Position numbers and translations under genes: made by a program. From positions 104,100 to 168,099 of the forward strand of contig NZ_NRCJ01000007.1 in the NCBI RefSeq assembly GCF_003129965.1: a stretch of DNA of 64,000 nucleotides. The letters are read 5' to 3'. Each line of letters starts with the position of its first letter. The first letter of the stretch is position 1. Source of the DNA: Aggregatibacter kilianii (lineage in GTDB: Bacteria > Pseudomonadota > Gammaproteobacteria > Enterobacterales > Pasteurellaceae). The notes under the pieces are model-generated. The model saw only the letters and a program-made list of their open reading frames with translations. It did not search any database and was not told the origin of the DNA. Below are positions 36,305-44,533 of the stretch, piece by piece.

Positions 36305-37909
36305 ATGCAAAAATTCCTCCTTTCTTTCCTTTCTCTCGCCTTACTTGGCGCATCTTCCAGCGCTTTTGCAAATCCTTCGCAAAATCCGACCGCTTTCACT
36401 GAAGCGCAATGTCTTGCCTTGAAAGATACCCAAATTTTCAATACAGAAATCAAAAAAGCAGAATGGAATGCGAGCGGTGAAGTGCCTGCGGATAGAATGT
36501 CGGCATTGACAGGCGGTTCAAAGAAAACGTTACAAGCCAAGCCGCATTGTATTGTGGAAGGGGAAATTGCAGCGCGCACAGGGGCTGACGGCAAGCCTTA
36601 TGGCATCAAGTTTCAGCTCCGTTTGCCGGAGCATTGGAATAACAAATTCTTGTTCCAAGGGGGCGGTGGTTTAGATGGTTTCGTCGCGCCTGCGGTGGGG
36701 GCGATTCCGGTGCGCACTTCAACCGCAACGCCTGCCTTAATGCGCGGCTATGCGGTGATGACGATGGATTCCGGTCACCCAACGCCGACGCCGGATTTCG
36801 GTGCGGATCAGCAAGCGCGTCTTGATTACGCTTATCAAGCCATCGGTAAAGCAACGCCGGTGGCGAAACAGCTGGTGCAAACGGCGTATAAACAGCCTGC
36901 TAAACATAATTATTTTATGGGCTGCTCAAACGGCGGACGTTCGGCGATGATGGCGGCACAGCGTTATCCGTTGGAGTTTGATGGCGTCATCGCGGCAAAT
37001 GCGGGCTTCCGTCTTTCTCGTGCTGCCGTGGCGGAGCAATGGGATAATCAGCAGTTGATGAAAATTGCGCCGACCAACGAAAAAGGCGAGAAAATTTTTG
37101 CAAACGCCTTAACCCAAGCGGATTTGGATAAAGTGGTAAACGGCGTGTTGGCGAAATGTGATGCGAAAGATGGTTTGAAAGACGGCATTTTAAATGCGTG
37201 GGAGAAATGCGATTTCCACCCGCAAACCTTGGATTTGCCGAAAGAAAAAATCACGGCATTGAAAGCCATTTTTGATGGCGCGAAAAACAGCCGCGGCGAG
37301 CAAATTTATAGCGGTTGGTATTTTGATACAGGCATCAACCAAGAAGGTTGGCGAGGTTGGAAGTTAGGCGATTCCCAAACCGCCGAACCAAACGCCCGCA
37401 ACATCGTGCTTTCTAAAGGTTCAATGACCTATTACTTTATGACTCCGATGGAACCTGATTTCGACTTAATGAAATTCGACTTCGACAAAGACACGCCACG
37501 CGTGTATCAAACAGGCGCGATTAACGATGCGATTTCCACCGATTTAAGCAGCTTCAAAGCCAACGGTGGGAAATTGATTGTGGTGACAGGCGCGTCTGAC
37601 CCTGTATTCTCCGCTAAAGACCAAGTGGCGTGGTTCAACGATCTGCAAAAAGACACCCCAAGTGCGGGTGAATTTTCCCGACTTTTCGTCGCCCCAGGCT
37701 TAACCCACTGCGGTGGCGGTAACGGCTTGGACGATTTCGATCCATTAACCGCGCTAGAACAATGGCACGACAACAAGCAAGCCCCTGAAAGCCTGCTGGC
37801 GAAAAGCAAAACCTACCCGAACAAACAAATGCCGATTTGTGCTTATCCGAAAGTGGCGACTTATATCGGCGGAGATGAGAATAAAGCGGAGAGTTTTGAG
37901 TGTAAATAA
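36305..37909 (+). CDS. Tannase/feruloyl esterase family hydrolase, exported
   Basis: 534 residues. A signal peptide (MQKFLLSFLSLALLGASSSA, cleavage near FAN-PS) makes it periplasmic or secreted. The alpha/beta hydrolase shows the tannase-family marks NNKFLFQGGGGLDGFVAPAV, YFMGCSNGGRSAMMAAQRYP (nucleophile serine in GCSNGGR), ITVTGASDP-like VVTGASDPVFSAKDQVAWF (Asp) and VAPGLTHCGGGNGLDDFDPL (His). Such enzymes cleave esters of aromatic acids such as gallate, ferulate or MHET. Cysteines are present in pairs. RBS AGGAGTTGTTCT precedes ATG 36305. A strong terminator follows. Confidence 0.88.
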   Translation: MQKFLLSFLSLALLGASSSAFANPSQNPTAFTEAQCLALKDTQIFNTEIKKAEWNASGEVPADRMSALTGGSKKTLQAKPHCIVEGEIAARTGADGKPYGIKFQLRLPEHWNNKFLFQGGGGLDGFVAPAVGAIPVRTSTATPALMRGYAVMTMDSGHPTPTPDFGADQQARLDYAYQAIGKATPVAKQLVQTAYKQPAKHNYFMGCSNGGRSAMMAAQRYPLEFDGVIAANAGFRLSRAAVAEQWDNQQLMKIAPTNEKGEKIFANALTQADLDKVVNGVLAKCDAKDGLKDGILNAWEKCDFHPQTLDLPKEKITALKAIFDGAKNSRGEQIYSGWYFDTGINQEGWRGWKLGDSQTAEPNARNIVLSKGSMTYYFMTPMEPDFDLMKFDFDKDTPRVYQTGAINDAISTDLSSFKANGGKLIVVTGASDPVFSAKDQVAWFNDLQKDTPSAGEFSRLFVAPGLTHCGGGNGLDDFDPLTALEQWHDNKQAPESLLAKSKTYPNKQMPICAYPKVATYIGGDENKAESFECK

Positions 37910-37920
37910 GGCGTGAATTT

Positions 37921-37941
37921 AGGGGCGAAAGCCCCTTTTTT
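37921..37941 (+). terminator. Terminator after the tannase-like gene
   Basis: AGGGGC pairs with GCCCCT over a GAAA loop and is followed by TTTTTTG. Confidence 0.93.
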
Positions 37942-37986
37942 GTTTTCAAAAAACGCTTGAAAAAATGACCGCACTTTATTTGCACA

Positions 37987-38895
37987 CTACACCTTCAGCG
38001 CATCCACCAACGCCTTAAAGAGCGGTGAATTTTGGCGGCGGTTTGGGTAGTAAAGATAATAGCCGTCGTAATACACGGCGTATTCAGGCAGCACTTCCAC
38101 CACCTCACCTCGTTCGATTTCATCATGCAACCAATCTCTAGATAACCACGCCAAGCCTTGTCCTGCGACAACGGCACGGGTAACGAGATGGCTATTATTT
38201 AGCAACAATCGCCCTTTCGGCTGCCATTTGATTACGCTGTGCGGATCGTATTTGCGTTTTTTGCCCTTCGGCATAAATTCCCACTGCATCACGCCATCCA
38301 TGGACGGAATTTTCACACTAATGCAGCGGTGCGAATTCAGGTCTTCCAAGGTTTTCGGCGTGCCGTGTTTTGATAAATAATCAGGGGTGGCGAACACGCC
38401 CATTTGCATATCATCGCTGATTTTTACGGCGATCATATCCTGCTGCAAACCGTGTCCTAGGCGAATGCCCGCATCAAATCTGCCCGAGACAATATCCACA
38501 AATTTCAAATCGCTGGTGAGTTCCAATTCCACGTCAGGGTAGCGCGCTAAAAACGCCATCAACTTATCCCAAATCACACATAAAAAGGCGTGATCGTTGC
38601 CGTTTATGCGCAATTTACCGCTTAACGTGTCGCGAAATATGCTTAACGCGTTGAGATTATCTTCAATACTTTCAAACAACGGCAGCAAATTTTGGAATAA
38701 CTGCTCGCCCGCTTCCGTGGTGGCAATGCTACGCGTGGTGCGGTTGAACAGTTTGATGTTGAGCTGTTCTTCCAGCTTGCGAATGGAATGGCTTAACGCG
38801 GAAGTGGATACGCCCAATTTTGTTGCTGCTTTGGTAAAGCTACCTTGTTGCGCCACGACGATAAAGGTGCGCAGTTCGTTGATGTTGTCGATCAT
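37987..38895 (-). CDS. LysR-type transcriptional regulator
   Basis: 302 residues. The DNA-binding domain reads LRTFIVVAQQGSFTKAATKL and GVSTSALSHSIRKLEEQLNI. The effector domain begins at GKLRINGNDHAFLCVIWDKL. This subgroup (YafC/YhjC-like) often controls carbonyl or quinone reductases. It is divergent from a quinone-reductase-like gene at 39057 over 161 bases that contain TGAATTTTGCTCA (38914-38926), a 10/13 match to the TGAATTTCATTCA boxes found before three other genes in the window. It is therefore the best local candidate for the regulator of those genes (inference). Confidence 0.87.
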   Translation of the reverse strand: MIDNINELRTFIVVAQQGSFTKAATKLGVSTSALSHSIRKLEEQLNIKLFNRTTRSIATTEAGEQLFQNLLPLFESIEDNLNALSIFRDTLSGKLRINGNDHAFLCVIWDKLMAFLARYPDVELELTSDLKFVDIVSGRFDAGIRLGHGLQQDMIAVKISDDMQMGVFATPDYLSKHGTPKTLEDLNSHRCISVKIPSMDGVMQWEFMPKGKKRKYDPHSVIKWQPKGRLLLNNSHLVTRAVVAGQGLAWLSRDWLHDEIERGEVVEVLPEYAVYYDGYYLYYPNRRQNSPLFKALVDALKV

Positions 38896-39056
38896 AATTT
38901 AATTCTCGATTGTTGAATTTTGCTCATAAGATTAACAAATGTTTTTCTTAAAAGCATCATTATAAAATGGGTTAAAAAATCACCGCACTTTTCTTTTCAA
39001 TTTCACTTAAACCTTCTACAATGCCTCTATTTTGTTAATTGATGAGAGGAGTAATG

Positions 39057-39575
39057 ATGAAAACGGTTGTTTTGGTAGTTCACCCTAATTTGAAGGATTC
39101 CCGCGTCAATGCGGCATTGGCACAGGGTATTGCAGATTTACCAAATGTAGAGGTGCGTTATTTATACGATCTTTACCCTGATGGCAAGATTGATGTGGCG
39201 GTGGAACAGGCGGCATTAACGCAGGCTGATCGCATTGTGTTGCAGTTTCCGATGTACTGGTATAGTTCGCCACCCTTGCTCAAACAATGGCAAGATGACG
39301 TGCTGACTTACGGTTGGGCATATGGTAGTAAAGGCAAAGCGTTATTAGGCAAGGAATTGATGATTGCCATATCCTTAGGTGCACCTGAAGCGGATTATCA
39401 AGTTGAAGGTGAAATGGGACATACGGTGGATGAAATTTTATTGCCGTTTGAGATTATGGCGAACTACACCAATATGAAATATATAAAGCCATTCGTGACG
39501 GGAGGCTGTTTGGCAATTCAAACCGAGCAAATTACTGCTCAAGTAGAACGCTATAAAGCGGTGCTGGCTAATTAA
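39057..39575 (+). CDS. NAD(P)H quinone oxidoreductase, flavodoxin-like fold (KefF/MdaB-type)
   Basis: 172 residues from the second ATG of an ATGATG pair, preceded by AGAGGAGTA. The flavodoxin-like fold shows VVLVVHPNLKDSRVNAALAQ (FMN phosphate region), LYDLYPDGKIDV and DRIVLQFPMYWYSSPPLLKQ with WQDDVLTYGWAYGS, the family's FMN-binding loop. It should reduce quinones by two electrons, as in KefF, which also activates the KefC potassium channel; no kefC is here. Flanked by a divergent LysR gene and an aldo/keto reductase, both fitting electrophile defence. Confidence 0.87.
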   Translation: MKTVVLVVHPNLKDSRVNAALAQGIADLPNVEVRYLYDLYPDGKIDVAVEQAALTQADRIVLQFPMYWYSSPPLLKQWQDDVLTYGWAYGSKGKALLGKELMIAISLGAPEADYQVEGEMGHTVDEILLPFEIMANYTNMKYIKPFVTGGCLAIQTEQITAQVERYKAVLAN

Positions 39576-39580
39576 AAAAT

Positions 39581-39608
39581 AAAACGGAAGTCATCGGCTT
39601 CCGTTTTT
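39581..39608 (+). terminator. Terminator after the quinone reductase gene
   Basis: AAAACGGAAG pairs with CTTCCGTTTT around TCATCGG, followed by a T-run, shortly after the stop codon at 39573-39575. Confidence 0.85.
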
Positions 39609-39715
39609 ATTTACTCGCCCTGCTTCATTTCTCTGTCATTGGCAAAGCCAAAGTTCAAATTCAAACGCTTGTGTAAAATCACAACGAAAACAGACCGCAC
39701 TTTATTCGTTATTTC

Positions 39716-39787
39716 AATTATTGAATTTCATTCACAACCCTTTCCCATTTTGCCTATCTAATCAAAATGATTTTTCGCTTTTATAAT
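39716..39787 (+). promoter_or_regulatory. LysR-box promoter of the aldo/keto reductase gene
   Basis: TGAATTTCATTCA (39722-39734), a perfect TGAAT/ATTCA inverted repeat that fits T-N11-A, lies in a 50-base segment (39716-39765) identical to 44428-44477. TATAAT at 39782-39787 has no good -35 at 17 bases, so activation is likely. With a start near 39794, the box centre sits at about -66. Confidence 0.8.
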
Positions 39788-39831
39788 GCTTTCATCAAAA
39801 CGAAACAACGATTTCAGAAGAGGGAAACAAA

Positions 39832-40677
39832 ATGCAAAAAGTATTCAAATTAAACAACGGTGTCGAAATGCCAATGGTTGGTTTTGGCGTATATCAAGTG
39901 AGTGATGAAGAAACTGAAAAGGCAGTATTGGCAGCATTAAAAGCGGGTTATCGTTTGTTAGATACCGCAGCGGTTTACGCAAACGAAGGCGGTGTCGGGC
40001 GCGCGATTAAAGCGAGCGGCATTCCGCGTGAAGAAATTTTTGTGACCACTAAACTTTGGATTCAACGCAAAAACGGCTATGAAAACACCAAAAAAGCCTT
40101 GGAAGAATCGCTCGAGCGCTTAGGCTTGGATTATGTGGATCTCTATTTAATGCACCAACCCTTCGGCGATGTTCACGAAGAATGGCGCGCGATGGAAGAG
40201 CTATACAAAGCCGGCAAGGCGCATGCGATTGGCGTGAGTAACTTCCATATGGACAGATTGATGGACTTAATCACCTGCCACGACATCGTGCCGGCGGTGA
40301 ACCAGATCGAAACCCACCCGTTCTATCAACGTGAAGCGGAAATCGCTTTCCACAAAGAAAACGGCATTTTACAACAAGCGTGGGGGCCTTTAGCAGAAGG
40401 GAAATTCGATATTTTCACGAATCCTGTTTTGGTGAAAATCGCCGAAAAACACGGTAAATCCGTGGCGCAAGTGGTGCTTCGTTGGTTAAATCAACGCGGC
40501 GTGGCGATTATCCCGAAATCCGTGAAAGAAGAGAGAATAATCGAAAACTGCGATATTTTCGGCTTTAAGTTAGATGCGCAAGATTTCGCGGACATTGCGA
40601 CACTTAATCGTGATGAAACTATCTTCGATCACCGTGATCCGAAAATGATTAAGTGGTTGGCGGAGTTTAGGGGGTAA
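39832..40677 (+). CDS. Aldo/keto reductase
   Basis: 281 residues of the AKR5-like group. GVEMPMVGFGVYQVSDEETE at the N-terminus, LLDTAAVYANEGGVGRAIKA (catalytic Asp and Tyr of the tetrad), VTTKLWIQRKNGYENTKKAL (catalytic Lys), YVDLYLMHQPFGDVHEEWRA (His), AIGVSNFHMDRL and VAIIPKSVKEERI (NADPH site) are all present. It reduces aldehydes and ketones, such as methylglyoxal or 2,5-diketogluconate-type substrates, with NADPH. It follows the quinone reductase gene on the same strand but has its own LysR-box promoter. Confidence 0.93.
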   Translation: MQKVFKLNNGVEMPMVGFGVYQVSDEETEKAVLAALKAGYRLLDTAAVYANEGGVGRAIKASGIPREEIFVTTKLWIQRKNGYENTKKALEESLERLGLDYVDLYLMHQPFGDVHEEWRAMEELYKAGKAHAIGVSNFHMDRLMDLITCHDIVPAVNQIETHPFYQREAEIAFHKENGILQQAWGPLAEGKFDIFTNPVLVKIAEKHGKSVAQVVLRWLNQRGVAIIPKSVKEERIIENCDIFGFKLDAQDFADIATLNRDETIFDHRDPKMIKWLAEFRG

Positions 40678-40681
40678 ACCA

Positions 40682-40705
40682 TAGGGTGGGATAAATCCCA
40701 CCTTA
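40682..40705. repeat. Short palindromic intergenic element
   Basis: AGGGTGGGAT and ATCCCACCTT are inverted around AA, 5 bases after the reductase stop. It is of the common TAGGGTGGG...CCCACC type and could also work as a weak transcript end. Confidence 0.7.
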
Positions 40706-40804
40706 CAATGAGCCTCCATGAAAAACTTGTAAAAATCTCCACATTTTTGACCGCAGTTATCTGGTTATAGATACTTAAGCCTGATGTGGTGAACAAATAC
40801 GATT

Positions 40805-40921
40805 ATGAAACTGACAAAAGCCGGCATTAAAGGTAACACACATTGTATGATATCGGCTCTCAATAATATGGAAGTGACGGATCAACTCTCTAACTCGTTG
40901 AGGGAGAAAGATCTAGGTTAA
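40805..40921 (+). pseudogene. C-terminal remnant of an alpha/beta hydrolase
   Basis: From ATG 40805, 38 codons read AGIKGNTHCMISALNNMEVT and DQLSNSLREKDLG to TAA 40919-40921. The G-I-K-G-N-T-H ... LNNxEVxDQLxxxLxEK pattern is the end of alpha/beta hydrolases that carry their catalytic histidine in GNxH. Upstream frames are closed by stops, so only this tail remains. It adjoins the AT-rich Fic locus. Confidence 0.6.
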
Positions 40922-40926
40922 ATGCT

Positions 40927-40946
40927 GAGGGTAAGATATTACCCTC
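40927..40946. repeat. Palindrome GAGGGTAA/TTACCCTC
   Basis: GAGGGTAA and TTACCCTC flank GATA, 14 bases beyond the stop of the SEC-C gene (minus strand). It shares the AGGGTAA...TTACCCT core with the palindrome at 46307-46330. It may act as a terminator without a T-run or be a repeat. Confidence 0.7.
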
Positions 40947-40959
40947 GACAGAAATAAAA

Positions 40960-43140
40960 TTAACAATTGTTAATACAACATTTCTTAAATTTTTTACCAC
41001 TTCCACATGGACAAGGGTCATTGCGTCCAATTTTATTTTTTTTGATTAGAGGAGATGAAAATATAAATTTTTTAGAAAAAGGGAAAACATCTAGAACTTG
41101 CTCCATTTTATCTGATTTTTCCCAAGGATAATTTTTATTTACTCCAAACCGCAACTTAGCATTTTCAATGTCAATTGCAATTCCATACCAAGAATTTGCT
41201 CTATGTTTATATTTTCTTATTTCACAATGCTTAATGAGTTTTGGCATAGCAATTTCATCTGGCTCATTGGTACAATGTACAATAACTCCTTTTGAATCTT
41301 GTTTATCGAAAGTTAAAACAAGATCGTGTAATTTCCCATCCTGTAAACTGGCTTGTCGAATTTTATCAATAGACTTATTTAGCATTGATACAGTCTCTTC
41401 GTTTAACATGAGAAGCTCAAATCCCAGATCAATAGTTTGAGGCTTTGGGTTCCATTCGATACTTTTTATTAATCTCTCAAAGAATGTTCCTTTATATTTA
41501 GTTAAAATTCCATCAATATCATATTTTTCAGATAATCCTGTTCTTCTAGATAGCATTACAAAGTCAAGTTCAGCTCCTAGATTGTCATCTAATTGAAGCA
41601 TTGTGTGTTCTTCTAGTAAATATAAATTTGATTTCAAGTGGTAGGCTAAAATTGTAAGCTCATGATTAGCCATGACTTTTTCTGTTAAAATAGAACGACG
41701 ATTAATATAACTTAAGAAATATAAAGGGGTTTTTAACATTTCTGTAATAACATCTAAAGTAAATATGTCGATTACAAAGGCTGGTTGAATAATTTCATGT
41801 TTTACTTGTTTAAGAAATTGTCTTGCCTGTGTTGCTAAAGCGGGATAATGATCAGATACAATAGAAATTGGGTATATTTCTATGAAATCTCTACTCATAG
41901 ATTTCATCTTACCAGATGGTAAAATAAGATTATTTTTAGAATCCAGTAATAATTTTCCACATTCAACCGCTTGATCGTATGATGCTTGGATGGCTTTTTG
42001 AAAATCGTCACTTAATGCTTTGTCATTACCTTGCCGAGCAGGAATAGTCAATTTTTTAGATTTAGCCTGTAATATAATTGCTCTATTACCAAAGATAACA
42101 AGAACATCAATTTCTCCAAGTTTATTACTATTTGTATCTTTAATATCTACATTCTTAAATACATTATCTTCGCCAAAAACAAATTTTAATTTTTCATAAG
42201 AGAATTCTTCAGTAAATGATCCCCTATTAACCATTGCTATATCTTTATAGTTTAAATCACTATTAAACCAGAAAAATGGAGTTTCATATAATGCCTCAAC
42301 TAAACTATAGTATTGAAATAGTAGATAGCTTCCATTACCCAAAGAAATTATTGGATAGGCATTGGTAGGATTGAAGCTTCCAATGCTATTAAAATTAGAT
42401 ACTTGAACATTTTGAGAGAGGGTAAATGAATCTATTATTTTTCCAATTACAGAATTATTAATATTTACTCTTGATGATATATCTTCAATAGAAAATTTAT
42501 ATCCATCTAAAACACTGCAGTATTTAGAGTCTTTATTATGAAAATTAGTTAAAACACCATTAACCTTCTCAGATTGGATATTCTCCAAGACTTTTATAAC
42601 TTGGTACAATTCTTCTACTGAATATCCCTTGTTTTTGATAAACCAGTCATTATCTTTTGAATATTTTAATTTGGAAAATTCTCTATATTGGAAGTGATAT
42701 GCAGACTCCCCTCCATAAAACATTGGTTCCCTTAGGAATGTTCCAGATTTAAGATAGTCTTGAAATTTTTTCTGAATGTCATCTATAGACTTTAAATCCT
42801 TTAAAATATCAAAAGGTTTAATCATTGAAGTATGTAATTCTTGCAATAATTCTTCTGTTTTGATAATAAGGTTTTGGAATAGCTCTGGTTCTGGCAATGT
42901 AAAATTGAGAATATTTTTAGTCATTAACCCTATAAGCAAAGAAATTTCAGATCGCAATAAACGATATAGATTATATTGTTTTAATATGTCATCTTTAGTA
43001 ATGTCATCTGATTCAGCGAATAGAGAATTATCTCTAAAACAAAAATATGCAATGATATGAGCATATCCAGGTTGTTGGCACAATTCTTCTAATTCTTCAA
43101 AAATAATTTTTTCGTCTCTAGCATGTTCTATTGAATACAT
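40960..43140 (-). CDS. Large protein with a nuclease-like (PD-(D/E)xK, QxK) core and a C-terminal SEC-C zinc motif
   Basis: 726 residues, markedly AT-rich. Residues 1-300 are helical with no recognised domain. Residues 305-400 show a beta-alpha core with Glu343, Asp345 and Gln358-x-Lys360 ([22 protein letters not shown]), like NERD or Mrr-type restriction-endonuclease folds, where QxK is a known variant. Residues about 400-690 are unassigned. The end has [19 protein letters not shown], a SEC-C motif (CxCxSGxxxKxCC) that binds zinc as at the end of SecA. A Fic gene lies 30 bases upstream on the same strand, so they are likely an operon. No described system was recognised; defence is a hypothesis. 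Confidence 0.72.
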   Translation of the reverse strand: MYSIEHARDEKIIFEELEELCQQPGYAHIIAYFCFRDNSLFAESDDITKDDILKQYNLYRLLRSEISLLIGLMTKNILNFTLPEPELFQNLIIKTEELLQELHTSMIKPFDILKDLKSIDDIQKKFQDYLKSGTFLREPMFYGGESAYHFQYREFSKLKYSKDNDWFIKNKGYSVEELYQVIKVLENIQSEKVNGVLTNFHNKDSKYCSVLDGYKFSIEDISSRVNINNSVIGKIIDSFTLSQNVQVSNFNSIGSFNPTNAYPIISLGNGSYLLFQYYSLVEALYETPFFWFNSDLNYKDIAMVNRGSFTEEFSYEKLKFVFGEDNVFKNVDIKDTNSNKLGEIDVLVIFGNRAIILQAKSKKLTIPARQGNDKALSDDFQKAIQASYDQAVECGKLLLDSKNNLILPSGKMKSMSRDFIEIYPISIVSDHYPALATQARQFLKQVKHEIIQPAFVIDIFTLDVITEMLKTPLYFLSYINRRSILTEKVMANHELTILAYHLKSNLYLLEEHTMLQLDDNLGAELDFVMLSRRTGLSEKYDIDGILTKYKGTFFERLIKSIEWNPKPQTIDLGFELLMLNEETVSMLNKSIDKIRQASLQDGKLHDLVLTFDKQDSKGVIVHCTNEPDEIAMPKLIKHCEIRKYKHRANSWYGIAIDIENAKLRFGVNKNYPWEKSDKMEQVLDVFPFSKKFIFSSPLIKKNKIGRNDPCPCGSGKKFKKCCINNC

Positions 43141-43170
43141 AATATTTTTTCCTTTAAATTAAAATGTGCA

Positions 43171-44295
43171 TCAAACCCTCACCAACTCCATCATCCTCTC
43201 AAAAGAATACAACGCCGATTTTCGCCCACTTGCTTCTTCTTTCACAGATAAAATCCCTTTTTCCAATAATGCTTTGGTAAAACGATTGGCTGTTGCTGGA
43301 GGAATATCAGTTAATTCGGCTAAACGACTGTTACGGAAAACGGGATAAGTAAACACAAAATCCAACACCGCAAGAGCATATTTGGAAGAAAGGGTTTCGG
43401 CAAACACCGATTTCATTTTTTCATATAAAGCATGAATATCTTGGGCAATTTTCAGATTATGTTTTGCTTGCCAATAAATAGCTTCAAGGAAAAACACACA
43501 CCATTCATTCCAATTACCTGTTTTAGAAACTTGTCGCATTAATTCGGTATAGCGTTCTTTGTGTTCTTCAAAATAACCACTGATATAAAAATACGGTGCG
43601 CTGATGGCTTTGGCTTGCCATAACATTAATGTAATCAACATTCTTCCGATACGTCCGTTACCATCTTGGAATGGATGAAGTGCCTCAAATTCAAGGTGTG
43701 AAACAGCAGTTTTGGCTAGAATCGGCGTTGTGTTGTGATTGATATAATCAAATAGTTTATCTAAACCTTCTTCTAATTTTTCAGGGCTAATTGGCACAAA
43801 GAGAATTGCTTTTTTACTTTTATCGGCTAAATAATTTTGCTCATGTTTAAATGCACCAGGGGATTTATTTGCCCCTCGCCCATAAGATAAAAGCTGTTGA
43901 TGCATTGTCTTTAAAAGTGATTTACTAAAAGGATAGCCATCCTCCATCGCCCCTTGCGCATTTTTTAATGCGCGTTGATAAAGCACGGTTTCTACAATGT
44001 CAGAACGAACCTCGCTAGATTCATTACCATCACTGAAATCAGCCTCATACTGCATAATTTCATCCATTGTGCTAATTGTTCCTTCCATACGCGATGAAAT
44101 AACCGCTTCTTGGTTTCTTAATGGAGCAAGTAAAATTTCGCTGTTATGCAAATTTTTCAGCATTTGATCGTAACGAGCAAGGGCATCAGTTGCTTGTAAC
44201 AAACTCGGCATTAATTGTGTGTAATCCAAAGATTTGGGTGGAAATTGATCATAATGATATGAAATCGCCTCATCAAAATTAAGTTGTGTGTACAT
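43171..44295 (-). CDS. Fic family protein (class II) with winged-helix C-terminus
   Basis: 374 residues. SSRMEGTISTMDEIMQYE (about 77-94) includes the class II inhibitory motif (S/T)xxxE(G/N), here S-SRM-E-G. The catalytic Fic motif HPFQDGNGRIGRMLI is intact (HPFx(D/E)GNGR). The C-terminal 90 residues (LAVLDFVFTYPVFRNSRLAE, LTDIPPATANRFTKALLEKG) form a winged helix-turn-helix. It should transfer AMP or a similar group to a protein side chain, with inhibition by the Glu. It lies upstream of the SEC-C/QxK gene by 30 bases. The winged helix may autoregulate through the repeated TTGTTAATCAAAA sites upstream. Confidence 0.92.
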   Translation of the reverse strand: MYTQLNFDEAISYHYDQFPPKSLDYTQLMPSLLQATDALARYDQMLKNLHNSEILLAPLRNQEAVISSRMEGTISTMDEIMQYEADFSDGNESSEVRSDIVETVLYQRALKNAQGAMEDGYPFSKSLLKTMHQQLLSYGRGANKSPGAFKHEQNYLADKSKKAILFVPISPEKLEEGLDKLFDYINHNTTPILAKTAVSHLEFEALHPFQDGNGRIGRMLITLMLWQAKAISAPYFYISGYFEEHKERYTELMRQVSKTGNWNEWCVFFLEAIYWQAKHNLKIAQDIHALYEKMKSVFAETLSSKYALAVLDFVFTYPVFRNSRLAELTDIPPATANRFTKALLEKGILSVKEEASGRKSALYSFERMMELVRV

Positions 44296-44306
44296 TCGTT
44301 TCCTCT

Positions 44307-44389
44307 TTGTTAATCAAAAAAGTGTGTTTTTGATTTTCAAATAAAATTGTCTCTTATTTATGATAAACAAGCAAGATTGTTAATCAAAA
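44307..44389. promoter_or_regulatory. Paired 13-bp direct repeats upstream of the Fic gene
   Basis: TTGTTAATCAAAA occurs at 44307-44319, next to the Fic ribosome-binding site, and again at 44377-44389. The exact spacing of 70 bases (near seven helical turns) suggests operator sites for looping or autorepression, perhaps by the Fic protein's own winged helix. Promoter boxes in this AT-rich DNA could not be fixed. Confidence 0.6.
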
Positions 44390-44427
44390 TTAATGAAAAA
44401 TGATTGATAAATTTATTTGTCGTCTTT

Positions 44428-44499
44428 AATTATTGAATTTCATTCACAACCCTTTCCCATTTTGCCTATCTAATCAAGACAATCACATCGCCGTACAAT
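44428..44499 (+). promoter_or_regulatory. LysR-box promoter of the NmrA-like gene
   Basis: TGAATTTCATTCA (44434-44446) lies in a 50-base segment (44428-44477) identical to 39716-39765. TACAAT (44494-44499) is the -10 box, and a start near 44506 puts the box centre at about -66, the same geometry as for the aldo/keto reductase gene. Confidence 0.8.
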
Positions 44500-44533
44500 A
44501 CTTTCATTCACTAAATATAAACAGGAGAACAAA

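Noticed and set aside
39716..44477. Attachment sites of an integrated element made by the 50-bp direct repeats.
   Set aside because: No integrase, transposase or tRNA lies near, and the repeats sit exactly at promoter positions of two genes with equal spacing; shared regulation is the simpler reading, though recombination is not excluded.
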